16,173 nucleotides of DNA from an uncultured Actinomyces sp. (GCA_938014245.1 CALLSD010000042.1:1-16173), one strand, 5' to 3'. Numbered from the stretch's first letter, positions 7,825-15,135 are shown. A program made the numbers and translations. Notes: generated by a model not told the origin, from the letters alone.

Positions 7825-7893
7825 ATCAGCGAGGCCGAGGCGGTACTTCCTCTCGCGTGCGCGCGAGCGTGCGCCCGCCTTGGCCTCGCTGAT
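7825..7893 (+). promoter_or_regulatory. Large stem-loop between nanA and nanK
   Basis: A 19-bp stem with a single G-U pair: the arm ATCAGCGAGGCCGAGGCGG at 7825-7843 pairs with 7875-7893. A second hairpin, CTCGCG/CGCGAG (7852-7857, 7862-7867), is nested in the loop. It begins 2 nt after the nanA stop and is followed by a pyrimidine-rich stretch (TTCTCTTCC) rather than a clean T run. It may terminate part of the transcripts or protect the mRNA 3' end, lowering or uncoupling nanK-nanE expression. No obvious promoter was seen between it and nanK. Confidence 0.75.
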
Positions 7894-7928
7894 TAGTCTT
7901 CTCTTCCGTCGCCTTTTGGAGAATTTTC

Positions 7929-8849
7929 ATGACTACGCTCCTTGCTCTTGATATCGGTGGAACGAAGATCGGTTGGGGCATTGTCGAGGCCGAAGACAGC
8001 TTCACCGTTACCGAACGCGGATCAATCCCGACCTTGGCCGCTCAGGGCGGTGCCGATGTTGCTGCGCGAATCTGCGCACTGGCCTCGGAACTGATCGAGT
8101 CGCACCCGGCTATTACAGGTATCGCGGTCGCAAGCGCCGGAGTTGTCGACCCCGCGACCGGTACGATCGTGTCCGCAACGGACATCATGCCCGGTTGGGC
8201 GGGAACCAAACTCGGTGACCTCCTTTCCGCGCATACGCAGCTCCCGGTTCGTGTCCTCAACGACGTGCACGCACACGGTCTTGGAGAGGCCACTTTGGGT
8301 GCAGGGCGTCCCTATCGCAGCGTTCTATCTATCGCCGTGGGAACGGGGATCGGTGGTGCCTTCGTCGAAGATGGTCGCGTTGCCTTCGGTTCTCGCGGTA
8401 TTGCGGGACACGTGGGTCACGTTCACCACCATTTCGCTCCGGACATGGTTTGTTCGTGTGGACGCTTGGGACACATCGAATCCTTCTGCTCCGGGTCAGG
8501 AATTACCACGTGGTATAACTCGCTGCGTCCACAAGACAAGCCGGAAGTTGATGGAGGACGCGCACTCCAAGAGCTCGCCGATTCTGGCGATCCCCTCGCA
8601 CAAGCGTGCTTCGCGCGCTCCGCGTACGCACTGGGCGAGGCCACGGCCTCGTTAGTGAACTGTATGGATCCCGCCGTCGTCATCATCTCCGGTTCGATGA
8701 CTCGCTCAGGGGATATCTGGTGGGATGGTCTCAACGAGGGCTTTTCAGCCAGCGCGATGACGCCCGTTGCAGCTACCCCCATTCTTGTTGGTTCCCTTGG
8801 TGGCGATGCACCGCTGCTCGGGGCTGTTTCTTTCTTCCTCAACGCATAG
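7929..8849 (+). CDS. nanK: N-acetylmannosamine kinase (ROK family)
   Basis: A 306-residue sugar kinase of the ROK family that would phosphorylate N-acetylmannosamine released by NanA, using ATP, to give ManNAc-6-P. The phosphate-binding DIGGTK is at 8-13, the catalytic Asp in VLNDVHAHG at 112, and a second nucleotide-binding stretch, VGTGIGGA, at 137-144. There is no N-terminal helix-turn-helix, so it is a kinase and not a ROK repressor. The zinc motif reads CSCGRLGHIE (175-184): the third of the three usual Cys ligands is His182. GGAGA at 7918-7922 lies 6 nt before the ATG. The gene lies between nanA and nanE, which supports ManNAc over other hexoses. It is separated from nanE by 9 bp. Confidence 0.85.
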   Translation: MTTLLALDIGGTKIGWGIVEAEDSFTVTERGSIPTLAAQGGADVAARICALASELIESHPAITGIAVASAGVVDPATGTIVSATDIMPGWAGTKLGDLLSAHTQLPVRVLNDVHAHGLGEATLGAGRPYRSVLSIAVGTGIGGAFVEDGRVAFGSRGIAGHVGHVHHHFAPDMVCSCGRLGHIESFCSGSGITTWYNSLRPQDKPEVDGGRALQELADSGDPLAQACFARSAYALGEATASLVNCMDPAVVIISGSMTRSGDIWWDGLNEGFSASAMTPVAATPILVGSLGGDAPLLGAVSFFLNA

Positions 8850-8858
8850 GAGTTCATC

Positions 8859-9533
8859 ATGCATCCGCTTATTGCCGGTCTTAAAGGAAAGCTCATCGTT
8901 TCTGTTCAGGCTTACCCGGGGGAGCCTATGCGTCACCCCGAGACTATGGCTCAGATTGCGCGCGCCGCTGAAATCGGTGGCGCTGCGGCGATCCGTTGCC
9001 AGGGACTGTCCGATATCTCCGCGATCAAGGGACGTGTCGATGTCCCGGTGATTGGTCTGTGGAAGGAAGGCCACGAGGGTGTCTACATCACCCCCTCGTT
9101 GCGTCACGCGCGCGCCTGCGTCATGGCCGGTGCCGATATCGTGGCTCTCGACGCGACGGGACGCCCGCGCCTTGACGGTCGCAGCTTTGCTGAAACCGTT
9201 GCGGCTTTGCGCGAAGAAGAGACACTGGTGATGGCTGACTGTGGTTCTTTTGAAGATGCACAGCGCGCCGTCGATGCCGGTGTCGATATTGTTTCAACGA
9301 CTCTTGCTGGCTACACCGGCGATCGCCCGAAGACCGATGGCCCTGATTTGGAGCTTCTCGAGCAGACGGTCCAGGCATTCCCGGGTGTTCCCGTGATCTG
9401 CGAAGGACGTATTCACACTCCGGAGCACGCCGCCGCTGCCATGAAGCTCGGCGCATTCGCAGTGATCGTGGGTACCGCGATTACTCACCCGACCTCGGTC
9501 ACCGGCTGGTTTAAGGCCGCCGTCGAAGGCTGA
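8859..9533 (+). CDS. nanE: N-acetylmannosamine-6-phosphate 2-epimerase
   Basis: A 224-residue TIM-barrel enzyme converting ManNAc-6-P to GlcNAc-6-P, the last dedicated step of sialic acid breakdown. The family opening LIVSVQAYPGEP (12-23) is present with Gln17. Arg46, the Lys69 of IGLWKEG, ALDAT (96-100), MADCGS (125-130) and CEGRI (181-185, Glu182) are at the positions expected for active-site residues of NanE. Length is normal. AGGAG at 8848-8852, overlapping the nanK stop, lies 6 nt before the ATG. The product needs NagA and NagB to enter glycolysis; neither is in this window. A hairpin follows the gene and probably ends the operon. Confidence 0.93.
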   Translation: MHPLIAGLKGKLIVSVQAYPGEPMRHPETMAQIARAAEIGGAAAIRCQGLSDISAIKGRVDVPVIGLWKEGHEGVYITPSLRHARACVMAGADIVALDATGRPRLDGRSFAETVAALREEETLVMADCGSFEDAQRAVDAGVDIVSTTLAGYTGDRPKTDGPDLELLEQTVQAFPGVPVICEGRIHTPEHAAAAMKLGAFAVIVGTAITHPTSVTGWFKAAVEG

Positions 9534-9553
9534 TTCGTCCCGAATTTCTGCGG

Positions 9554-9582
9554 TGCCCGTGTGGATGTATTTCACACGGGCA
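9554..9582 (+). terminator. Hairpin terminator after nanE
   Basis: A perfect 10-bp stem (TGCCCGTGTG at 9554-9563 with CACACGGGCA at 9573-9582) around a 9-nt loop, 20 bp after the nanE stop. The following sequence is only moderately T-rich, so efficiency is uncertain, but its place at the end of the operon supports a terminator. Confidence 0.65.
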
Positions 9583-9621
9583 GCGCTGTATTCAGCCTTT
9601 ATCTACGTGCGTGAACGCGCG

Positions 9622-9627
9622 TAAAAT
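9622..9627 (+). promoter_or_regulatory. Candidate leaderless -10 element of the MFS gene
   Basis: TAAAAT at 9622-9627 ends 8 nt before the ATG at 9636 and no Shine-Dalgarno sequence is present, which fits a leaderless transcript starting at the ATG. No convincing -35 is seen. Without a transcript start map this is inference. Confidence 0.4.
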
Positions 9628-9635
9628 TGCGAACC

Positions 9636-10886
9636 ATGTCTATCCCCTCAGCTCGCGCTCACAGTGCCCTTCGTGCAACCTTTGTGGTCTACGCAGGCCT
9701 GGGTTCTGCAACCTCAGCGTGGCTCTCACGTCTGCCAGATGTGCGTGACCACCTGGGATTGACTCCGGGAACCATCGGCATGATGCTCTTGATTGCCTCC
9801 TTGGGCTCTTTGTTGACGCTTCCCACTTCCGGCCCGATCGTCATGAAGATCGGCGCACGTTGGGCGGGGCGCATCGGTGTATCGATCTGGGCTTTGGGCA
9901 TTGCCGGAGCAGCGACGGGAACGCTTGCGAATTCTCTCGTGCTCTTCACCGGTTCCCTTGTTTTCATGTCTGCCGGGGCGGGCCTGTGGGGATCGAGCAT
10001 GAACATCGAGGCTGGTTTGGTCCAAGCTGCTGTGAGGCGCCTTGTAGTTCCAGTGATTCAAGCGATGTACGCGGTCGGCATGCTCGGCGGTGCGCTCGTA
10101 GGCGCACTTGCCGCACGCGCGGGACTTCCAGTTGCAGCTCACCTTTTTGGCTTGGCGACGCTTGAGCTTGTGGTCTGTGGCATCGCTGTTGGTTTCTACC
10201 TCAGCCAAGACGAGGTCGCCACTCTTGAACCCGCAAGGGAAAGTCTCGCGGGCGAAGGGGGCGAGGCCTCGGCAGGCAATGCGAAGAAGGGCCTGACCCG
10301 CTTGGCGTGGCGCGAACGCCGCACGGTTCTGATCGCTCTCATGGTGATGAGCGGCGGACTCCTAGAAGGCGCTGCTAACGACTGGCTGAACCTGTCGATG
10401 GTCGACGGTTATGGTTTTACAACTTCTACCGCGTCGGCAATCTTTGCCTTCTTCTTGCTGATGATGACGATCATGCGCTTCGGATCTCCGCGTTTAGAGA
10501 GGCGTTTTGGGGCGCCGCATCTGCTTCGATTGACCATGGGATGCGCGATCGTTGGCCTGATGCTTGTTGCCTTTGCGCCGCATCATATTCTTGCGGTTAT
10601 CGGTGTTGCCTTGTGGGGTATCGGTGCATCCTTGGTGTTCCCCCTGGGTATTTCCGCCCTGAGCATTGATCCCGTGATGACGCCTGCGCGAGTATCGGTC
10701 CTCTCGACCGTGAATTATGGTTCGGCGCTCATCGGACCGCCGATTTTAGGTCTTATTGCAGATCACGTCGGCTACCACCGCGCGCTTGTTTTCGTCGTGC
10801 TCCCGGTGTGTCTGGCGATCGTTTTGGCTGGCCAGGTTCCGGACCAGCGGGGGCGCGTGCGAGCCGTTGCACCTCTTGACGATTAA
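9636..10886 (+). CDS. Major facilitator superfamily transporter (YbjJ-like)
   Basis: A 416-residue integral membrane protein of the major facilitator superfamily. About twelve hydrophobic segments are visible in two halves, split by a hydrophilic loop at roughly 190-220 rich in Glu, Gly and Lys. The N-terminal part (WLSRLPDVRDHLGLTPGTIG, then SLGSLLTLPTSG) resembles the YbjJ/FucP-like MFS group often annotated as sugar or drug permeases. ATG 9636 is preferred over the TTG at 9627 because a -10-like TAAAAT covers the latter. It lies between the sialic acid operon and murB, 102 bp after nanE and beyond that operon's hairpin, and ends 9 bp before murB. The substrate cannot be told from sequence; a role with the neighbouring sugar genes is possible but unsupported. 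Confidence 0.85.
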   Translation: MSIPSARAHSALRATFVVYAGLGSATSAWLSRLPDVRDHLGLTPGTIGMMLLIASLGSLLTLPTSGPIVMKIGARWAGRIGVSIWALGIAGAATGTLANSLVLFTGSLVFMSAGAGLWGSSMNIEAGLVQAAVRRLVVPVIQAMYAVGMLGGALVGALAARAGLPVAAHLFGLATLELVVCGIAVGFYLSQDEVATLEPARESLAGEGGEASAGNAKKGLTRLAWRERRTVLIALMVMSGGLLEGAANDWLNLSMVDGYGFTTSTASAIFAFFLLMMTIMRFGSPRLERRFGAPHLLRLTMGCAIVGLMLVAFAPHHILAVIGVALWGIGASLVFPLGISALSIDPVMTPARVSVLSTVNYGSALIGPPILGLIADHVGYHRALVFVVLPVCLAIVLAGQVPDQRGRVRAVAPLDD

Positions 10887-10895
10887 TCTTGAGTC

Positions 10896-11984
10896 ATGAC
10901 GACTCTTGCTGAATTGACGACCTTTCGCGTGGGCGGAGAGGTTTCTCGCCTTGTGCGCGCAACTTCCAGTGAGGAATTGGTTGCTGCCGTTCGCGCGGCC
11001 GATGAGGAGCAACGCCAGCTTTTGGTTCTGGGCGGCGGATCGAATCTGCTCGCATCGGATGCTCCATTTGATGGAACTGTCGTCGCTGTACGTCCGGGTG
11101 CAGAGATTGCGCGCATCGTTGAAGAGGATGCGGCTGACTCGGTGATTGTCCGTGTGTGGGCCGGCACGATCTGGGATGACTTCGTTGCGTGGAGCGTCGA
11201 CGAGCACTTGTCCGGTATCGAGGCCTTGTCGGGAATCCCCGGAAGCGCGGGAGCATCCCCGGTACAGAACGTGGGCGCCTACGGACACGAGGTCGCTGAA
11301 ACAATCCACAGCGTCGAGGCCTACGACCGCCTCGAGCAGCGCATCGTCCGGCTCCTTCCCTCAGAGCTAGGTTTTGCCTACCGTTCCTCCGCGATCAAGC
11401 ACAGCATCGGTCAGCCCGGTCTTCCAGGCCGCGTCTGGGGGCCGACGGGGCGTTGGGTCGTGTTGAGCGTCGACTTCCGCCTGGAGCGCTCATCCCTGAG
11501 CGCGCCCGTCATGTATTCCGAACTCGCGCGGCACCTGGGAGTGGAGGCTGGAGAGCGTGCCGAGGCTTCCCTGGTCCGCTCGACCGTGCTCGAGCTGCGT
11601 GCGGGGAAGGGAATGGTCTTAAACCCGGACGACCACGATACGTGGAGCGCGGGATCTTTCTTCACCAACCCCATCCTCCCCGAGGCCGTGGCTGCTGCAC
11701 TCCCGGAAGAAGCACCTCGTTTCCCGGCGGGGGAGGGACTCGTGAAAACCAGCGCCGCTTGGCTCATCGACCACGCGGGCTGCTCCAAGGGCTTCCATCT
11801 TCCCGAGGCCGGTGACCCGCCTCGTGCATCCTTGTCGACCAAGCACGTGCTCGCGCTGACAAACCGCGGGGGTGCAAGCGGTGCAGATATCGAGGCTTTG
11901 GCGCGCGCTGTGCGCGAGCGTGTCTTTGATGCCTATGGCGTAACTCTTGTTCCTGAGCCTATTGTCATCGGTATTGAGTGGTAG
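10896..11984 (+). CDS. murB: UDP-N-acetylenolpyruvoylglucosamine reductase
   Basis: A 362-residue FAD-dependent cytosolic enzyme that reduces UDP-GlcNAc-enolpyruvate to UDP-MurNAc, the second committed step of peptidoglycan synthesis. FRVGG (10-14), LGGGSNLL (45-52) and GIPGSAGASPVQNVGAYG (113-130) form the FAD-binding part. The C-terminal substrate domain holds YRSS (Arg163), AGSFFTNP with the catalytic Ser254, the KTSAAWLIDHAG segment (284-295) and Glu354 near the C-terminus, all at the spacing expected for a MurB with the Tyr/Arg loop. The ATG lies 9 bp after the MFS stop without a clear Shine-Dalgarno sequence; TAATCT at 10884-10889 could be a -10 for a leaderless transcript, or the gene may be read through from the MFS gene. 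Confidence 0.96.
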   Translation: MTTLAELTTFRVGGEVSRLVRATSSEELVAAVRAADEEQRQLLVLGGGSNLLASDAPFDGTVVAVRPGAEIARIVEEDAADSVIVRVWAGTIWDDFVAWSVDEHLSGIEALSGIPGSAGASPVQNVGAYGHEVAETIHSVEAYDRLEQRIVRLLPSELGFAYRSSAIKHSIGQPGLPGRVWGPTGRWVVLSVDFRLERSSLSAPVMYSELARHLGVEAGERAEASLVRSTVLELRAGKGMVLNPDDHDTWSAGSFFTNPILPEAVAAALPEEAPRFPAGEGLVKTSAAWLIDHAGCSKGFHLPEAGDPPRASLSTKHVLALTNRGGASGADIEALARAVRERVFDAYGVTLVPEPIVIGIEW

Positions 11985-12019
11985 TTCGGGCTATCTTCAA
12001 CGAGCTGAGGAGGATCGCC

Positions 12020-12676
12020 GTGAACGAGTACCTTGCGAGCTTGGAAAGAGACTTTTCCCTGATTGAGGGAGGCTTCAAAGAAGAAGAACGACGGGCACGC
12101 AGCGACTACGACTCTCGTGATCGTGAAAGCGCCTTGGAAATTGCCTATTGCGCATATCGCTCCGAGGTTTACCAGGTGCGAATGTACGCGGTTTTCCTCT
12201 TCGGGTATCTCTCGCAGGATCAGGAAGTGCTTACTTTCTTGAGGGAAAATGTCGCCCAGGATGACAACTGGAGAGTTCAAGAAATCCTGGCGAAGGCTTT
12301 TGATGTTTTCTGCGCCACTACGGGGTATGAGCACTCTCTTTCAGTGATCGACGAGTGGCTGGCTCATTCCAATCCGAATGTTCGTAGAGCTGTCACTGAA
12401 GGACTACGGATATGGACCAGTCGGCCCTATTTTAAAGAGCACCCATGGGAGGCAATCAAGAGGCTTTCGGCACTTCGAAATGACCCGAGCGAGTACGTCA
12501 GAAAATCTGTGGGAAATGCTCTACGCGACATTAGTAAGAGATTCCCAGACCTGGTTGCAACCGAATTAAGCGCATGGGATCTGGAAAGCAAGGAAACTCG
12601 ACAGGTCCACAAACTAGCTGGCAAATTCATTGAACGGGATGCCGCTCACGCCGCGGGCGGGGCCGCGAGCCACTGA
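12020..12676 (+). CDS. HEAT-repeat DNA alkylation repair-like protein
   Basis: A 218-residue, largely helical protein resembling the AlkD/AlkC-like HEAT-repeat family, whose best-studied members excise alkylated bases from DNA. Matching segments are DDNWRVQEILAKAFD (81-95), SNPNVRRAVTEGLR (117-130), HPWEAIKRLSALRNDPSEYV (141-160) and VRKSVGNALRDISKRFPDLV (160-179). GTG 12020 is chosen because GAGGAGG at 12007-12013 stands 6 nt upstream; an earlier in-frame GTG at 11978 lies inside murB and lacks such a site. Its codons use more A/T at the third position than murB or the nan genes, suggesting acquisition from elsewhere. The last 31 bp overlap the 3' end of the convergent adenosine deaminase gene, so the AAHAAGGAASH tail may be a read-in extension. 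Glycosylase activity is not shown by sequence alone. Confidence 0.75.
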   Translation: MNEYLASLERDFSLIEGGFKEEERRARSDYDSRDRESALEIAYCAYRSEVYQVRMYAVFLFGYLSQDQEVLTFLRENVAQDDNWRVQEILAKAFDVFCATTGYEHSLSVIDEWLAHSNPNVRRAVTEGLRIWTSRPYFKEHPWEAIKRLSALRNDPSEYVRKSVGNALRDISKRFPDLVATELSAWDLESKETRQVHKLAGKFIERDAAHAAGGAASH

Positions 12677-13737
12677 TCGATTTCCGCTTTCCACACGCGT
12701 TTCGAGGCCTCGCTGGCCAAAGAAGCATCAATCGACTGACGGGCCAAATCTGCCAGCTGCGCGTCAGAGAGCCCGAAAACATCACGCGCCGCCTCGTACT
12801 GAGCAACCACACGCGAATGGAACAACAAGGGGTCGTCAGCCGAAAGAGCAACGCGCGCGCCGGCCTCGATAAAGCGCATGAGCGGAACCGACGCGAAATC
12901 CGGGAAGACCCCCAGGTGAATATTCGAGGTCGGACACACTTCGAAAGAAATATCCGCGTCAATCAAACGCCGCAACAAATCGGGATCTTCACTGGTGCGC
13001 ACGCCGTGACCCAAACGCGTCGGGTGCAGGGCTGAAACAACATTCATCACCGATTCGGGTCCCAAAAGCTCACCGCCGTGGGGGAGCGAGGCCAAACCGC
13101 CCTCGCGGGCAATGCGGAAGGCGGGAGCAAAAGCTGAGGTGTCGCCAACGCGCTCATCATTGGACAGACCAAAGCCCACAACCTGTCCGGGGCCATCGCC
13201 GGCATACTGAACTGCCAGACGAGCAAGCGTGCGTGCGTCAAGAGGATGGCGAATTCGCGAGGCCGCAACGATCAAGGCAACTTCAACGCCCGTACGCTTC
13301 CCCGCAGCGATCGCCTCGTCAATGATGATCTCCAAAGCGGGAGTAATACCGCCAACCCAAGGCGCGTAAGACGTGGGGTCGACCTGCATCTCGAGGCGAC
13401 GCGAGCCTTCGGCCGCATCATCTTCCGCGGCCTCGGCAACGATCCGCCGCATCGCGGCTTCGGAACGGACCAAAGCTCGCGCGGCATCGTAGGAGCGCTG
13501 GAAACGGAACCACCCACGGGCGTCTGCGGGCACGGTCAAGGGGTCCAAGTCCAACAGGTGCGGAGGAAGGCGGGTGCCTTTCTCGCGGGCCATATCGATC
13601 AGAGTTTGCGGGCGCATCGCCCCAGTAAAGTGCAGATGCAGGTGCGCTTTTGGCAGAGTGGACAGCGGCCGACGCCCGGGGGGAGTCGGTGCTGGAACCG
13701 TTAACGAAAGCTGGCGAGATGCTTGACGCTGCTCCAT
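12646..13737 (-). CDS. add: Adenosine deaminase family protein
   Basis: A 363-residue metal-dependent hydrolase of the adenosine/AMP deaminase family, expected to convert adenosine to inosine in purine salvage. Metal ligands and catalytic residues are in place: HLHF (His34, His36), SLPHGGE (His220, Glu223; HAGE is more usual), GHGVR (His244) and SADDPLLF (Asp301, Asp302). The start at 13737 is chosen because ATG overlaps the stop of the upstream hydrolase gene (TGATG on the minus strand); an in-frame ATG six codons upstream is possible. The first 95 codons have a decayed second copy at 14851-15135. Some family members act on other aminopurines or aminofutalosine, so exact substrate is not proven. 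The 3' end overlaps the convergent HEAT-repeat gene by 31 bp with no terminator between. Confidence 0.85.
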   Translation of the reverse strand: MEQRQASRQLSLTVPAPTPPGRRPLSTLPKAHLHLHFTGAMRPQTLIDMAREKGTRLPPHLLDLDPLTVPADARGWFRFQRSYDAARALVRSEAAMRRIVAEAAEDDAAEGSRRLEMQVDPTSYAPWVGGITPALEIIIDEAIAAGKRTGVEVALIVAASRIRHPLDARTLARLAVQYAGDGPGQVVGFGLSNDERVGDTSAFAPAFRIAREGGLASLPHGGELLGPESVMNVVSALHPTRLGHGVRTSEDPDLLRRLIDADISFEVCPTSNIHLGVFPDFASVPLMRFIEAGARVALSADDPLLFHSRVVAQYEAARDVFGLSDAQLADLARQSIDASLASEASKRVWKAEIDQWLAAPPAA

Positions 13738-14546
13738 CAGTGCTTCTCGACCCACAGGAGCAAGTCGCGCAGGACCATGGCCTTCTCAGGCTCGTTGAGA
13801 ACCTCGTGACAGGCCCCATCGATGACACGCAGGTGAATATCCGCACCGGGGTGAGCCTCGAGCACGCGCGCAACAAACTCTGCAGACCCCTCCGGCGAGG
13901 TGAGTTCATCGGCGCTGCCGTGGAAAATCAGCGTGGGGCAGGTCAGGCGATCTGCGTGCTCGAGCGCCTTCTTGCCTTGAATCACCATGGTCGAGGCCGT
14001 CAGAAGCGGGGGAGCGCCATGGTAGTTGAGCGGATCGGCATCGAAGGCTTCCTGAACGCTGGGATCGCGCGAAAGTAAAGAATGCTCGGGCGTGGACTGG
14101 GCCGCCGGAACCTGTACTCCCGGCAGGTAGCGAGCGAGTTTCCCGAGGCCACCAACCACCGGCGCGGGAAGCTGAGGAAGCGGGATGAAAGCGGGACCAG
14201 TGAGGACCATACAGCGAATGCCTCGCTGTGAGATCAAAGCCGAGGCTGCAGTGATAAGACCCCCCATTGAATGCCCGAAAAGAATGAGCTCATCGAAACG
14301 GGAATCGGCCAAAACTTCTTGGCGAGCGCTGATGTGGTCCTTGATCAACGCACCGACGTCGACTTGAGCGCGAGGCCCGGGGGAAGCGCCGTGGCCGTAG
14401 TGGTCATAAGTGGACACATCGTAGCCTGCGTTGAGGAGAGCGGTGCTGAGTCCTTCAAAACGTCCCGAATGCTCGCCGTAACCATGGGCAATCAGGACAT
14501 GCCCGCGAGGCTGATCGAGGTGAGTGCGCCGAGTTGAAAGGTCCAT
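13737..14546 (-). CDS. Alpha/beta hydrolase, monoacylglycerol lipase-like (paralogue A)
   Basis: A 269-residue serine hydrolase of the Hydrolase_4 (monoacylglycerol lipase/lysophospholipase) group. The oxyanion motif HGYGEHSGR is at 21-29, the nucleophile elbow GHSMGG at 91-96 with Ser93, the acid HGSADE with Asp213, and the base GACHEV with His247. There is no signal peptide, so it is probably cytosolic; an ester or monoglyceride substrate is likely but not shown. It is one of two adjacent paralogues with about 44 substitutions in 269 ungapped positions (about 84% identity). All triad residues are kept in both. It lies upstream of, and overlaps by one base, the full add gene. Its candidate -10 reads CACAAT, weaker than the TACAAT of paralogue B. 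Upstream is an aminotransferase remnant with its terminator still present. Confidence 0.85.
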   Translation of the reverse strand: MDLSTRRTHLDQPRGHVLIAHGYGEHSGRFEGLSTALLNAGYDVSTYDHYGHGASPGPRAQVDVGALIKDHISARQEVLADSRFDELILFGHSMGGLITAASALISQRGIRCMVLTGPAFIPLPQLPAPVVGGLGKLARYLPGVQVPAAQSTPEHSLLSRDPSVQEAFDADPLNYHGAPPLLTASTMVIQGKKALEHADRLTCPTLIFHGSADELTSPEGSAEFVARVLEAHPGADIHLRVIDGACHEVLNEPEKAMVLRDLLLWVEKH

Positions 14547-14552
14547 GTGTCA

Positions 14553-14580
14553 ATTGTGACAGCTCAAGGCGTCATTTGGG
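14553..14580 (-). promoter_or_regulatory. Candidate promoter of hydrolase paralogue A
   Basis: On the minus strand CCCAAA (14575-14580) and CACAAT (14553-14558) lie 16 nt apart, the latter 6 nt before the ATG, fitting a leaderless start. Both blocks are retained at the same place in copy B, where the -10 is the better TACAAT. The region also shows an inverted repeat TGTCA-ATTG-TGACA at 14548-14561. Confidence 0.4.
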
Positions 14581-14615
14581 TAGCGATATTGGGGTGTGAC
14601 TTGACGAAGAGTAAG

Positions 14616-14658
14616 AAAAATCCCGCACGGCTAGCGATGTGCCTACCGCGCGGGATTT
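14616..14658 (-). terminator. Terminator retained after the aminotransferase remnant
   Basis: On the minus strand a 13-bp stem with one G-U pair (AAATCCCGCGCGG at 14658-14646 with 14630-14618) is followed by TT (14617-14616) and TCTTAC, so together with the stem's own TTT the transcript ends in five T. It sits 18 bp after the remnant's stop and shields paralogue A from upstream transcription. Confidence 0.8.
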
Positions 14659-14675
14659 CGTAGTGGAACCCTGAG

Positions 14676-14850
14676 TCAGCGAGCCTCGGAGAGAAGCTCC
14701 TGAATTCGTCCCACGCCCTCGACCAAATCGTCATCGGCCAGAGCGTAGGAGAGGCGAATGAAGCCCGAGGGGCCGAAGGCTTCGCCCGGGACAACTGCGA
14801 CCTCAACCTCATCGAGGATCAGGTCGCGAGCTCGCCCGACGTGTTGGCCA
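14676..14850 (-). pseudogene. C-terminal remnant of a PLP-dependent aminotransferase
   Basis: The end of an aspartate-aminotransferase-like protein: DLILDEVEVAVVPGEAFGPS, then GFIRLSYALADDDLVEGVGR and IQELLSEAR before a TGA. The same ending, with two changes (FLRF for FIRL), closes the presumably intact gene at the right edge. Upstream of DLILDE the reading frame fits ANTSGELA only after a one-base shift near 14826, which suggests a decayed frame. There is no N-terminal, PLP-Lys or start region: homology stops at 14850, where add sequence begins. This is a duplication scar, not a working gene. Confidence 0.8.
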
Positions 14851-15135
14851 CGCGGCCTCGGAACGCACGAGGTGACGCGCGGCATCGTAGGAGCGCTGGA
14901 AACGGAACCAACCGCGGGCGTCCGCGGGCACGGTTAAGGGGTCCAAGTCCAACAGGTGAGGAGGAAGGCGAGTGCCTTTTTCCTGCGCTATATCCACCAG
15001 CGTTTGTGGACGCATCGCACCCGTGAAGTGCAGGTGCAGGTGCGCCTTGGGGAGCGTGGACAGCGGTCGTCGCCCAAGGGGAGTCGGCGCTGGAACGGTA
15101 AGAGAAGGCTGGCGAGGAATAGAGGTCGATCCTAT
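14851..15135 (-). pseudogene. Truncated copy of add, codons 1-95
   Basis: It matches add from its start to Ala95 and keeps the metal-binding HLHLHFTGAMRPQT segment and the DLDPLTVPADARGWFRFQRS stretch, then runs at 14850 into aminotransferase sequence. The overlapping TGATG of the intact gene is TGATA here, so the normal start codon is lost; the only in-frame ATG is at 15153, inside the hydrolase B gene. Reading on from there gives a chimeric open frame of 114 codons that stops at 14809. It lacks most of the active site (HGGE, GHG, DDP) and should be inactive. Confidence 0.85.

Larger units (their letters stand above)
13453..14850. repeat. Tandem duplication, copy A
   Basis: Read on the minus strand it runs from an aminotransferase 3' fragment through an intergenic region and a complete hydrolase gene to codon 95 of add. 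It aligns with copy B at a constant offset of 1398 bp from 13453 through the hydrolase start at 14546 and the promoter block at 14585. The offset becomes 1400 at the aminotransferase stop because the intergenic parts differ by 2 bp. Confidence 0.9.

Noticed and set aside
13246..13704. Plus-strand open frames opposite add and the two hydrolases
   Set aside because: They recur in both duplicated copies only because the sense genes are duplicated. They have no recognisable domains or start signals, and the minus-strand frames carry full catalytic motifs.
13738..13755. ATG six codons upstream as the add start
   Set aside because: The ATG at 13737 overlaps the hydrolase stop as TGATG, the usual coupled arrangement; the upstream ATG lies inside the hydrolase gene. 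It cannot be fully excluded.
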